From positions 14,644,501 through 14,708,500 of the forward strand of contig NC_083388.1 in assembly GCF_031755915.1 (NCBI RefSeq): DNA of 64,000 bases, in the 5' to 3' direction. Each line of letters opens with the position of its first letter. Positions within the stretch are counted from its first letter, which is position 1. The position numbers and the translations under genes were made by a program. This document shows, one piece after another, positions 13,349 to 25,367 of this stretch. Source of the stretch: Ziziphus jujuba (Eukaryota > Streptophyta > Magnoliopsida > Rosales > Rhamnaceae). The notes below the pieces were generated by a model. That model did not search any database and was not told where the DNA came from. It worked only from the letters and a program-made list of their open reading frames with translations.

Positions 13349-13387
<39 letters not shown>
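13349..13387. repeat. (TA)n microsatellite
   Basis: Roughly 19 TA units without interruption in intergenic DNA. Confidence 0.9.
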
Positions 13388-13389
<2 letters not shown>

Positions 13390-14237
13390 CATTGCAAATG
13401 ATTTTAAATGATGTGCCATAATAATAATAATGGTGGACCAAAGATGAAACATTAAAAAGAGAATGGAAAATATCTAAATTTTGGTGACAAAGATTAACAC
13501 TATGGACACCATCTAATTTATCAAATACATATATACTGTCATTATTTGATTGGTTAAATATTGATATAATCTAGATATGAATAAGTCAACTCTTAAAAGA
13601 ATGAGTATAATTAAATATAAATCAATCAAATAATAATATGTGTACATTTAATAAACTAAATAATGTATCTAATATCATTTGGTGACAAATAGTAAAATTT
13701 ATTTGAAAATGATATGAACATATATTATTGTTTTATTTTGGTTTAGTTTTCAGTTATCCATTTAAAGAATTATTTGTCCACAGTTTTATATATACTTGTA
13801 ATTAATTAATATATATTGGTACGTAATTTACCACTAACAAAATAGTTAAAGTGATAACATCTTTACATCCATATTATAAAGTTGTGGATTTAAAACATAT
13901 GCTCTATTATCTAAAAATTAGAAATTATCATAGTGCGATAAAAAATAAATTGTAAACAAAGTTGCTACTATAAATACTAATCATATTTATCCTTTTTTTT
14001 AAATAAAATTAGAGATATCATTTATTAATTTTTTTTTCAAACATACATTAAGTATCCATACTTTTAAGGATTTTGTTTGGGACTTTCCAACTGTAAAAAG
14101 GAAACAAACAAATAATGTATTTATATAGTATATATAATGAAATGGGTTCAGTTAACCACAATTTAGTACTTAAGTTTTGGAAGACTTTTATTTTAGATTA
14201 TCTACTTTAAAATGCTCCAATTTATGGTTTCAAATAG

Positions 14238-14944
14238 TGATGAAAGTATCGATATTGATTGAAATATGGAGGGTGAAATTTTATGGAAATATCGATATCA
14301 ATAGAAATGTCGATAAAATTATGGAAACTATAAATATTTAATTTAAAATATAAATTTTTACATATTAGATAATTGATACAGTAAACAATATAAAAAAATA
14401 CAATAATTATAATACAAAGATAATAACATAATCCATAAATATTAAAAAGTATTTTAACTAAAGAAAATACAATGTTTGTTATCACCAAAATGTAGAAAAA
14501 ATTGATCAGAAAAAATTAATAATAATAGCAATAATAATAATAATAGTTCCAATAATAACACTAATAATTAATAATAATAGCAAGAATAAAAAAAATTAAC
14601 AATAATAAAAAATAAAAATAATAATAATAATAAGAAAAAATTTTGATAGCTTACTACTGTTGGTTTACATTATATTATATTATTAATATATATATATATA
14701 TATAGTTACTTTTTGTTTTATTATTTATTTAAAATATTAAAAAGTTGGCTTTGCGTGGCCCTATATTACAACATCACATCTTAATAAATAATAAAAATAA
14801 TAATAATTTTCATTCATATATCTTATCATCTCTTTAACCTCTGTAATCAATGAACATTAAAATAAAATAAAATAATAATACAAATTTCTTGATTATTTTT
14901 TCTATTCACTTGCACGTTTCGTCTCTTAACCGATGAAAATAAAA

Positions 14945-14975
<31 letters not shown>

Positions 14976-15191
14976 TTCATCTTTACAACATTACATGAAA
15001 TTTCACTGGCTTTTTTATCGGTTTCCCAAAATTTCGACCAATTTCTTCGAAAACGGTGACATTACACGGCACCGAAAACGTTTTCACGATATCATTGACG
15101 GAAATTTCTTCCCCCCTCTATCGTTGTCGATGGTCGATGATATCTGACATTATCGGCGATATCTCGGCGACTTCTACGACATTTTCTTCCT
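14238..15191. mobile_element. Candidate non-autonomous Mutator-like element
   Basis: TGGTTTCAAATAG (14225-14237) and TGGTTTCAAGTAG (15192-15204) flank a 954-bp segment and differ at one base in 13. They could be the long direct duplications left by Mutator-like insertions (9-11 bp is usual). The left end reads TGATGAAAGTATCGATATTG and the reverse complement of the right end reads AGGAAGAAAATGTCGTAGAA, an imperfect inverted match. Words of the type CGATAT recur near both ends, and the right third (15000-15180) is markedly richer in C and G. There is no ORF of interest. The alternative is a chance repeat around an unrelated segment. Confidence 0.4.
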
Positions 15192-15204
15192 TGGTTTCAA
15201 GTAG

Positions 15205-16066
15205 ACATCACAATGCATTATGTTAAATTGTGTTTGTTCCATATTATATTATGTTCATATTAAATTTAATCAACCTCAACATGACCTATTAAACTTTTTT
15301 ATGGAAACTAATAAACCTGAAATCATTATTTAAATTATTATATAATTCATCTCCTAAATAGTTGACCTCGTTATGAATATATACAAATTTCAAAATTCAA
15401 ATTTGATTTAGGTTTTAAATGATAAAATGATTTTTATTTTATAAATTATAAATAGACTTGTTTGATTTTACATTTAAAAAAAAATTTAAATTAGAAACAA
15501 GAAATCAATACATGTGTAAATATTAAAATAAGTATTTTTAATATTATAAAACTTACAAATTATAAAAATATCCCTTTTAATAGGTTTATCGTATTTTACT
15601 TAGTTAAGGCCCATTAACTTATTCGATCTTTTTAGATGACATTAATATGGATTCGATATGATATCACTAATTCAAACCCACAAATCATTATACTTGTGCC
15701 ATATGAAATTTTACCAAATTTAAATTTAAATTTCAACTTGCTGCATTTGGGTCTAGTTTTATTTTTTTAGCTGGTGATGGTTAACAACTCCGTCCCATTT
15801 TATCAATATTACAATACAATTTGGACTAATATGTCGCAATATAGGCATTTTAGTTTCAAAAATTTACATTTTAATATTTTACAATTTAATATTATTTAAT
15901 TTAGGCTTTACGTTAATCTCTCTTCCAAAAGTCGTAATCGGATCAAAATGCAACAAATTGAAGTTTCAAAACCTATATGATAATATTTTAAGTTTGAAAA
16001 TAAAAAATGCTTTTTTCTACAAATTAAATATACTAAATTGCAATAATTAACTTTAAAATATACATT
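15205..16066. other. AT-rich intergenic DNA
   Basis: No gene, RNA or repeat boundary seen between the candidate Mutator-like element and the Harbinger terminus. Confidence 0.55.
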
Positions 16067-16640
16067 TTAGGGGGTGTATTCAATTAAGAATTTAATGGAT
16101 TTTAAAAGAATTAAAATGTTTGATGGAATTCATGGATTTAATTAGAATTCAATAAACTCTACATGAGATTTTATCAGAATCCTATATGGAGTTTAATGAA
16201 ATTTATGAGACTTATATTATAGACTTTAACAGATTTTGATGGAATTCTAATGATTTTAAATATTTTTATATAATTTATTTTACTATTTTGGTGAATAATA
16301 TCATTTATTCTATACTATAACTATAAGCATAGTTTTTATGTTTATTTTTTTTATTTATTCATTTTTATCATGCCATTAGCATTGTTGAACATTTATGATA
16401 TCATACAAATTAACAAATAGGCAAACAACATATACATGAATATTAAACTTTAATAATATTATCCTTAAAATATTTTTAAAAAAATGAAAAAAAGAAAACA
16501 CAGTCAACATAAATTAAAATAAAATTAGATAAATATATCAAATAGTCTTATATCATCTCTATTATTATTATTATTATATGCAAAATTTTATTTAAAAACA
16601 AAAAAAAATAAAAAATAAAAAAAACCCATTGCTCATTACT

Positions 16641-18166
16641 TTAATTTCTTGCATTTTGGGCATCCATCCACATATTTGATGCCATTATAGTTCTCCATTC
16701 ATTAGCATTCTCTCGATGTTGCTCTTGACTTTCAAACAGCTCTTCAAAATTATTTTCTTCAGTTTCTTGTGTTAATATCGATGATGGAGATTCATCATTT
16801 GGCTCTATAGGAAACTCATCAGAGCGACATTCCTTGTGAAGAAAATTGTGCAATCCTGCACAAGCTAAAACTAGCTCTGCTTGTGTCTTAAATGGAAATG
16901 GAGGTGCAGACTTAAAAATTGTGAATCTAGATTTGAATATACCAAACATCCTCTCAATTATGTTTCTTAAAGAAGAATGAAGGAGATTCAACAATTCAGC
17001 TGCAGTTTCGGGTTGACAACCTGGACCAGAAAAATCTTGCAAATGGTATCGAACCCCTAGAAATGGAGCTCAAAATTGTTGACGATTTTGAAATCCCAAT
17101 CCCCCAGAAAATAGTTACCTAAAAATATAAGATATTAATTATTAATTCATAAATATTATTTTTGTAAAAATTAGTACATATTGAAAATATATATATATAT
17201 ATAACAAAAAAAATATACCTTATGGCACTTTAAGTCCATTTCTCCTTGATAAAGCATCATGTAATAATTTTGAATCATGAGCCAAACCCTCCCATCCACT
17301 AAGCATGTATATGAACTCCAAATCAAAGTTACAAGCTGCTAATACATTTTGTGAAATTTTTCCATGGAGATTACGATAGCTACTTATATCATGATTCTTT
17401 ACTGTTGCTGATATATGTGTGCCATCAATAGCTTCAATACAATCCTAAAAGAAATAATAAATTTTATAACATAAAACATAAGGTGTTTTGAATAATAATT
17501 ACAACACTAATAATAATAAAACTATAACAATAATAATAATAATAATACTTATAATTATTACTGAAAAAATAAATAAATAAAACATTCATTACTTACCTTA
17601 AAGTAAGGGTAAAATCTTGTATGTTCTCTTATTTTACTTGGTAATGTAGATTTTGGTTTAACCATCATATTTGATGCTATTGTATTCAAAGCCCTCAAAA
17701 CTTTGTTGAAGTTTTTACTCATTGTGAAATGTGATCGACTAAACATTTCACGAGTCATACGATAGTGAGAATTCTGACCACCAATAAGTAAAAATGTTGC
17801 AAGCATTTCTTCAATGCAAATGAATCTTGTATCCTGTAAATATGTTTTTTTTTCTGTAATACTTTTACATAACTTCAAAAAGATATTAGGATACATCCTA
17901 TATAGTTGCCAAAAATATTGAGGATCTTTTTTCAATACTTTATGAATATAATTATACCCTTTAGGAGTGATTGGTCATCGAGCCAGTGGAAGTTCGATAT
18001 ATTCATCACTTATGCTAATCATTAGTGCATCTAATACCTCAAGTATTGCTTGAATTGCCAACAATATTAATTTAATGGTTTCATAAAATTCTCCATCTTC
18101 TTGTGTATCTTTTTCTCCCAGTTCTTCCCGTTCCATTTTCTCTATTAATCTAAAACATAACATCAA
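16641..18166 (-). pseudogene. Harbinger DDE transposase, broken
   Basis: This encoded the DDE_4-type nuclease that cuts and pastes the element. Three exons read on the minus strand: 18166-17597, 17444-17219 and 17118-16641, with usable GT-AG junctions. Exon 1 carries the helical N-terminal domain (DPQYFWQLYRMYP). Exon 2 carries the first catalytic Asp in AIDGTH and the second in GWEG...AHDS. Exon 3 carries the catalytic Glu in NIIERMFG. Lesions are TGA at 17975-17977, TAA at 17220-17222 at the end of exon 2 (where the family usually has Gln or His), TGA at 17070-17072, and a one-base frame change early in exon 3 near 17090-17105. The protein cannot be made intact. It lies downstream of the Myb-like gene on the same strand. 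Confidence 0.88.
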
Positions 18167-18368
18167 ATATTATTACAAAATATGAAATGTAATAAAAAAT
18201 AATAATATCAGGAAGGGAAAAAAAACTCTTTAATGAAATATTCAATTCAGTACAAATTGAACAATAAAGCAAATGAAAATTTTCACTTAAACAAACTGGA
18301 GAGAAAAATATATCAAAACTAAAAACCTATATCATAAAATAGTTATAGCTAAATATATGTTTTAACAC

Positions 18369-19277
18369 TCATTCCATATTAAATGATATCCATTCTGAGC
18401 GCTCTTCAGGTAACATCTTCAAGAATGCATCTTTGACTCCCATTTTCTGAATCAACGCAAGTGCTTTATAGCGACCATGATTATATAAATTTGGAGTTTC
18501 CTTAATAGCATTCCAAATATTATTCTTTTTCTCCTTTTCACTAATTGCCTTTTTCCTTTTCTCCATTAGGTTATACATTCCCCGAATTTCAGTGGCAATT
18601 TTTCCAATCGAGTCCAAACCATGAGAAAGTTTTTCTAGAAGATCAATTCAAGTGGCATTCTGATCAAATGAACGAGTATTCCCTTTATATTCATTTTTAG
18701 TTCGCTTTATTTGAACAACATTTTCCATGGGAACTTCTAAATTTGGATCAAACTCTGACATTGATGGTTCATTATGTCCGGGAGAAAGTGCTTGGCATGA
18801 TGGATCGAGTTGAGTTGGAACATATATCTCATTAATCTCATCATATACATAGTTATCTATCCTAACATGTGTACTTTCATCTTACCCATAAATTCTTGCA
18901 TCTGTATCGTCTCCCAATCCAATAGAGTTTTTCCAATGGCAGTTCCATTTCCAACAGTAATTTTTAAATCTTCAAAGTCAGCAAAAGTGTCTGTTCGAAG
19001 GTGTTTCTGGTTTGAAACGCATGAGTTGAGAAAATGTTTGATAACGCATTTTAAACCATTTCAAGCGACTCTGATATTGAGTATAATTTTTATTACACCC
19101 AAGTGCTTTATTAACCTTAGGAAGTATTTTATTTTCCACAGTTAGTTTGATAAATACACCATTATTGTCACGCCATCCACGATTAGCAGCATCAACCATC
19201 AGTTCCAATAACATATTACTCTATTGCGAGGTCCATGTGTTATATGTAGTTTTACCTTTTCGTTGTGAATCTCCCAT
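18369..19277 (-). pseudogene. Harbinger Myb/SANT-like accessory protein, broken
   Basis: In PIF/Harbinger elements this partner binds the transposon ends and helps bring the transposase to them. Reading starts at ATG 19277-19275 (MGDSQRKGK), with a WTSQ motif, then a stop TAG. It continues with the Myb_DNA-bind_3 core (MLLELMVDAANRGW, then RLKWFKMRYQTF) to about 19015. After that the frame shifts and part of the region usually linking the Myb core to the tail seems deleted. A further in-frame segment with stops runs to a conserved C-terminal helical tail (18617-18369, MDSIGKIATEIRGMY, then ALALIQKMGVKDAFL). At least two stops and one frameshift rule out a product. Confidence 0.8.
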
Positions 19278-20150
19278 TATAACAATGAATATCTAAATAT
19301 AAAGCTCATTATATTATAAATTAAACATATAATAAACAAGATTAAAATATTCACATTCCAACTCATTAAACTATAAAATTAAATTAAAAATATTTAATAA
19401 ATCATATTAGATTCATAATGCATTTTAAAAGACTACTAACGGTAACAAAAAAGAATGTATTTTTCTAATTTTTTTCTAAAATCATATATATATATATATA
19501 TATATATGCATGAACATGTAATACTAGAGCCCAGCATATAACTTTTGAGTGCAAGTAGGCAGTAATATTTCATAACACATAATAATAATAATAATACAAT
19601 AACAATAATAATGATGGAACATTAAACATAGTCAGGCATTTACAGTGAAACAGAAACCAAAATACAAATTTTTGGAGAAGTGTGTTTAATTAGTACAATA
19701 AGTATATATATAATAATAATAATGATGAAACACCAAATCAGTCACTCACAGAAAAAATAATAACCAAAGCACAAATTTTTTTTGGGAAGTATGTTTAATT
19801 AAGTACAAAAAAACTATATATATATATATAGATATTATAATATAAATTTATTAATTAATAGAAATTTATGTGGCTAGCTTTTGACGTGCACATTTATTGT
19901 GCCTAATCCACCAACTTTTTTTTTTTTCAGAGCTATATAAATTTATTAATTGATAGAAAATTGTGAGGCTAGCTTCTGACATGCACATTCATTATGCCTA
20001 ATCTAGCAATTTTTTTTTTCCATAGCGGTGATCATCACTGTTTCTTTTTTTTACTTTTTTTTTTTTTGTACAAAGAAAATAAATTGATCATTGATCTTAG
20101 ATGAGATGATATTTATCCTCTTGAAAACTAACCCCTCAAAGTTTTTGTCG
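19278..20150. other. Harbinger 5' flank with two pairs of direct repeats
   Basis: This is the upstream part of the Harbinger element. One direct repeat of about 105 bp occurs at about 19605-19710 and 19712-19830 (shared words AATGATG, ACAAATTTTT, TGTTTAATTA). A second of about 87 bp occurs at about 19841-19927 and 19934-20020 (shared words AAATTTATTAATT, GGCTAGCTT, CATGCACATT or CGTGCACATT). Such repeats could be transposase-binding sites or plain duplications. No ORF of interest. Confidence 0.65.
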
Positions 20151-20158
20151 GCTGGCAG
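20151..20158. repeat. 8-bp target-site duplication GCTGGCAG, left
   Basis: Identical to 25360-25367. Eight base pairs is the signature length for hAT transposons. Confidence 0.95.
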
Positions 20159-20426
20159 TAAGGCTGGGCAAAACCCGACTCGGACCGACCAACCCGCCCG
20201 AACCGAACTATTTGGGTCGGTTTGGGTTGGTTTTTAACTGTTAAGCGGGTTGGTTCGGTTACATATGGATTGAACCCGTAGTTTTCGGTTCGGGTTACGG
20301 GTGGGTAGAAAATTTACCCAACCCAAACCGAACCGACCCATACGTCTCTCGCCTCTCGTGACCTCGTCTCTTTCATTTCCACCTCTCCAGCCTCCAGGAA
20401 TTTGCTTGAAAATTAAAAAAGAAAAC

Positions 20427-20495
20427 CAGTCGAAATCTCTTGCTCTCTGCCAGTCGAAGTCGAAATCTCTTGCTCTCTGCCAGTCGAAATCTCTG
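20427..20495 (+). repeat. 30-bp tandem repeat in the hAT leader
   Basis: CCAGTCGAA...TCTCTTGCTCTCTG is repeated twice with a third partial copy, just after the left subterminal repeats. A (TA)n run follows at 20637-20669. Confidence 0.75.
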
Positions 20496-20634
20496 CCTAT
20501 CTGCTGCCGCCTCTTTCTCAAACTCTCTCTCGGTCGGTCTATCTTTTGTCTGACTTTCTGATCTATTCTCCTCCATTCCTTCACTGAAAGTGTTTGATTT
20601 TGAGTCTTGGCTAGCTCTCCATAAGGATAATTGG

Positions 20635-20673
<39 letters not shown>

Positions 20674-22042
20674 TGCTCCGATTATATTTAAAAAATTTCT
20701 TCAGTTGGAAAAAGATCTATGCCGTATTCCCCTCCAATCGCACCCACTCTCAGACTCCTCCCCGTATCTCTGCGGCCGGCGTCTCTAGCTCGCTTAACAG
20801 TTTCAGCCTACTGCCACGTAATTCTCTTACACTTTTTTATTTATTAATTAATTATTATTATTTTGGGCTTTGATTGTTTTGTAAACATATTGAAATTTCA
20901 GATTTCATCATCTTTTCTCTCCAAACAGTAATTGTAATCTTTTGTCGATATATTTGTAGAACCCCAGAAGCTAAGATGTTGATTTTTTATTTTTGTTTCC
21001 CTTTCTATGTGATTTGTCTAATACACATCAATTTTCCATGAGCTGGAAGCTTAAAATTGAAGTATGGTTGATTTTTTGTCGGAATATATTTTTAAGATTC
21101 CAATTAAAGTTCAAATTTCTTCTTCTTTTCGATTTTGCGATCAGATATCTGTTGGTTGGGTTGACTCGCGTAGTCCTGCATTTTTTGTATATATTTGTTT
21201 AGATTATATGTATATATATGCTGTTTTTTATTTAGTAGGGAAAGAAAAGACATAAAAAGTTTTATATTTCTTTCTTTTAAAGTAAATATGTAAGGGAAAT
21301 TCAGATCTAAAATGGTTTGCACATGTTTTTTGCAGAGAGGAACAACTTCATTGATTTTGGTGGTTGAGAAATTCAGATACAACTTCAAGAAGGATAGGAT
21401 TCCAAGTTCCGTTTGATTTTGGTGGTTGAGAAATTTGGAGGTAAGTTATTAGACTTTTTTCTCATTATTTTTGCATCAATTTGTGAAATTTGAAGTTCAT
21501 TAGAAGTGGGAAGGTGAAAATTAGTTTTGGAAAGTGTAGTGAAGCTTAGGTTGTGAAATTGTTTGCTGTGAAGTTTGGAGATTGTGAAGTGAAATTTGTG
21601 TTATTTGATTTCTATGAAGTTATTATGAACAATGTTTGAATCTCATATTGATTGCATCCACAAAATCAAAACATCAAACCATTAAATGTGTCATCGGATA
21701 TGCATCTAAAAACCCTTCACATTTTTCTTCTATTTGATATGGACTTTACTCCTAAATCTTTTAAAACTGATCCTAAATTTATTTTTCATTTTTTCTGTTT
21801 TTTTCGATTGAAGGATTTGATTCTAATGTGTCAACATATTTTTTTTTCTTTTTTTTTTCCTTTTTTGAGAAAACCGATAACCAAAAAAAAAAAAAAAAAA
21901 ACAGCAAGCACCTTAATGTAGTAAATTAAGTAAAACTAATTCTTTTCACATGGATGTGCATGAAATCTTATTATACTTTTTGTTTTCTTGTTTCTTTTTA
22001 TATGTTTTTCAATAGATTTTTTTTGTTTTTAATAGGTTATAG

Positions 22043-24180
22043 ATGGATGAGGACCACAATGATTTGTATGATATGAATGAATTGGAAGAATATCTAAATG
22101 AATCAGAGAAAGCTGAGTCTCAACCTTCAAAATCGGATAAATCTTATAAGACACAAAAGAGAAAACCTTCTAGGGCTCCATCTTGGGTTTGGGAACATTT
22201 TGAAAAAATTCCAGATAGTGATCCAAGTAATCCTAGATGCAAATGTAAATATTGTGGGGTAGATTATGCATGTGATACTAAGAGGTGTGGAACTAGTACG
22301 TTACGGAATCATTTGATGAACCAATGCAAGAAATACCCTAATAGGACAGTGGAGAAAAGCCAACAAGTTCTTTCTTTCGATAGTAGTAGTAGTAATTTGG
22401 TGTCTGCAAGTACAACATTTAGTAAAGAGGCATGTAGGCTTGCATGTGCTCAAATGATCATCATAGACGAGTTGCCATTTAGCCATGTTGAAGGGGAAGG
22501 GTTTAGAAAGTTTTGTAATACTTTGAACCCTAAGTATGAACCTCCATCTCGTAGAACAATTTCTAGAGATGTGTTTCAATTGTACTTAGATGAGAAAAAT
22601 ATTTTGAAAAATGTGTTTTCATTGAGGAAGCAAAGGGTTTGTCTTACGACGGATACATGGACTTCCATTCAAAATAACAATTATATGACTCTTACCGCTC
22701 ATTTTATTGATGATGATTGGAAGTTGCATAAGAGAATTATAAATTTGTGTATTGTCCAAAATCACAAGGGTGAGACAATTGGTAAGGTTATAGAAAATTG
22801 TTTAATTGAATGGGGTATTGAAAGGGTTTTCACAATAACGGTTGATAATGCTTCTTCAAATGATGTGGCTATTAATTTTGTGAACAAAAGATTAGATTAT
22901 TGGAAAGGAAATGTTTTGGATGGTAAGTTTTTGCATGTTCGTTGTGCTGCACATATTGTAAATTTGATTGTGACATTTGGATTAAGGGAAATTCATGATA
23001 GTATTGCTGGAATTCGTAATACTATTAGATATGTTCGATCATCGCCTTCAAGGTTATCCAAATTTAAAGAATGTGTAGACAAGGAGAAGATGGAATTTAG
23101 AGAAACCGTGATTTTGGATGTGTCTACTAGGTGGAATTCTACCTATTTGATGTTGAATTCGGCTTTGAAGTATCAAAAAGCTTTTGATAGGATGGTAGAT
23201 GATGATGGTTTTTTTCTTGGATATTTTGAGGAGGATGAAGTTGGAAGGAAGAGAGCTGGGCCACCTCAAAGTAAAGACTGGGATAGTGCAAGGGTTTTTG
23301 TGAAATTTCTTGCTACTTTTTATGAGGTTACCTTAAAATTTAGTGCCTCTTTGACTGTTACTTCTAATATATGTTTTCATGAATTGAGTTTGATGTGTAA
23401 TGCACTTGTTGAATGGAGTAATAGTCAAAACCATTTGATGGCTGATATGGCAAAGAAAATGTTGACAAAGTTCGAGAAATATTGGGGTTCACTTGGAAAT
23501 GTCAACAAGTTGTTACTTATTGCCGTTGTGCTTGATCCACGATATAAGCTAGAATATGTATCATATCTTTTTGAGGATGCTTATGAAAGTGGTATGGTTG
23601 AATCTTTGACTAAGGATGTGAAAGATACTTTATATAATCTTTATGACTTTTATAAAGAAGTTGATTCTATGGATGAGAGTTCTAAAGTGTCTAATCCTAA
23701 TGATAATCAATCAATACAAGCACAACAAAGTGGGATGATGGTGGATTCAATGGATGATGGAAGTATAGATGATCGTCGGCGTTTGAAAGAATCACAATTT
23801 AAAAAAAGAAAAATGTATTGGAAATAAAGAATGAGGTTGATAGATTTTTGTTTGATCCATGTGAGGATGTGGAGAGTGAGAAATTTGATATTTTGGCTTG
23901 GTGGAAAAATAATTGCACAAAATATCAAATTTTATCTCAAATTGCAAGAGATGTATATGCCATTCCAGTTTCTACAGTAGCATCTGAATCTGCATTTAGT
24001 AGCGGAGGACGTATTCTTGATGCATTTCGAAGTTCATTGGGTCCAAAGATGGTGGAGGCTTTGATTTGTTCACAAAATTGGTTGAAATCAAATCCTATGA
24101 GATATGATTATAGAGTTGAAGTACCAATTGAGGATGTTGCATATTATGATTCTATTGAATCATGTACGAATTTTTTTTAA
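22043..24180 (+). pseudogene. hAT transposase (BED-type, RICESLEEPER-like), one frameshift
   Basis: This enzyme cuts out and reinserts the hAT element. Reading starts at ATG 22043. A BED zinc finger spans residues about 47-97, with C68, C71, H90 and C95 as ligands. The RNase-H-like catalytic core follows with TTDTWTS and TVDNASSND motifs, then the DUF4413-type region. The first frame stops at 23827. The next frame, open from 23818 to 24180, carries the complete C-terminal hAT dimerisation domain (AWWKNN, then VASESAFSSGGR). The family normally has both in one protein, so a one-base change in or near the A-rich stretch at about 23800-23815 has split it. No intron fits there. It could be a real mutation or a sequence error; if an error, the element would encode a full transposase of about 710 residues. 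Confidence 0.88.
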
Positions 24181-25359
24181 TTATTTGTAATTTTATTTTT
24201 ATCATGTTTTTTAGAGCTTTTTAAATGTTTTTAGTAATATTTTTTTAAATGTTTTTAGTAATATTTACAACGTCTTTTTAGTATTTATTGATTAATTTAA
24301 TATTATATTTTAATTTGTTTAGGAGCATCTTGTGTTACAAAACAAAATCTACCTCCATCTAATTGATCTATGATTGCTGGGTAAGTTTGTTGTTAATTCC
24401 AATTATTTTTTAAATTAGATAATATTTTAGTAATATACTAAATTGCACTTAAGTTTATTGATTGCTAGTTACATTTAATATTTAATGTGTAATTTTAATG
24501 CTTGTTGAAGGATGAATGGAATATGGCTTTGCATGGCATATTGTGATAATGGGATTGTGGTTGATGGTGGTTGCTCGTGGAATGAAGTGTGTGGAAGAAG
24601 ACTATTTAAAATAATTTTTATTTTTATGTATTGTTAGTTTATTAAATTCTAAGTTAATTTTGAAGTTTAAGATATCAAATATGGTTGTATTCTATTTTAT
24701 AACTAATATTGGTTGTAAACTTGTTGGAGAATTTATTTGTTGTTGTATGATGTATTTGTATAATTAGGTGATAGCTATAAACTTGTATTGTAGTTGTATA
24801 GTTTTATGTTGTATTATTTCACATGTTTGATGCTTAATAGTTAGTTTATTTAGTATTTTTATTTAGGTGAATGTATGTTAAAATTATTTAAGTTAGATAA
24901 TAGTTTGAAAAAGATATTTAATTTAAAATATAATGCATGAATAATAATATAATTAAAGATTGATAATTAAAAAGGTCTAAAAGAGATTTTTAACAATTTT
25001 GGCTCAATGTATCAAAATTCATATCTCAAAATAGTAAAAATAAAAAAATTTGGACCGAAATCCATCATGAGGTCCAAACTGGTCCAAACCAAAAATAAAA
25101 AAAATTGGGCTGAAAGTGAAGCTCATCATAAGGCCCAAACCGGCCTAAACCAAAAATAAAAAAATTTGGGCCGAAGCCCATCAGAAAGCCCAACCCAGCC
25201 CAACCCGTGAACCCAACCCAAACCGAAAAATATTCATTCGGTTCGGTTCGGTTTGGGTTGAATGTAACGGTCGGTTCGGTTCGGTTTTGTACCCAACCCG
25301 ACTAGTTCGGTTTAAAAAAGTTCACAAAACCGAACCGAACCGAACCGAGCCCACCCCTA
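24181..25359 (+). other. hAT 3' region with tandem and subterminal repeats
   Basis: After the transposase stop come AT-rich sequence and likely untranslated exons (an acceptor-like TTGTTTAG before 24323). Three tandem copies of about 55-60 bp lie at about 25036-25090, 25091-25150 and 25152-25200 (AAAAATAAAAAAATT followed by a GGCC-rich segment). Next is the right cluster of GGTTCGG/AACCGAAC words and the terminal inverted repeat ending at 25359. Confidence 0.75.
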
Positions 25360-25367
25360 GCTGGCAG
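25360..25367. repeat. 8-bp target-site duplication GCTGGCAG, right
   Basis: Identical to 20151-20158. Joining the two flanks and removing one copy restores the uninterrupted Harbinger sequence. Confidence 0.95.

Larger units (their letters stand above)
20159..25359 (+). mobile_element. hAT-superfamily transposon nested in Harbinger
   Basis: The 5201-bp element begins TAAGGCTGGGC and ends in the reverse complement of TAGGGGTGGGC, a typical hAT terminal inverted repeat (9 of 11 bases match). It is flanked by a perfect 8-bp duplication. Both ends carry clusters of AACCGAACC, GGTTCGG and AACCCAACCC words (about 20170-20345 and 25180-25345), probable transposase-binding subterminal repeats. The transposase gene lies at 22043-24180 with two upstream leader introns: a donor near 20820 with acceptor at 21335, and a donor at 21441 with acceptor at 22035. 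The clean ends and nearly open gene suggest a much younger insertion than the surrounding Harbinger element. Confidence 0.95.
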
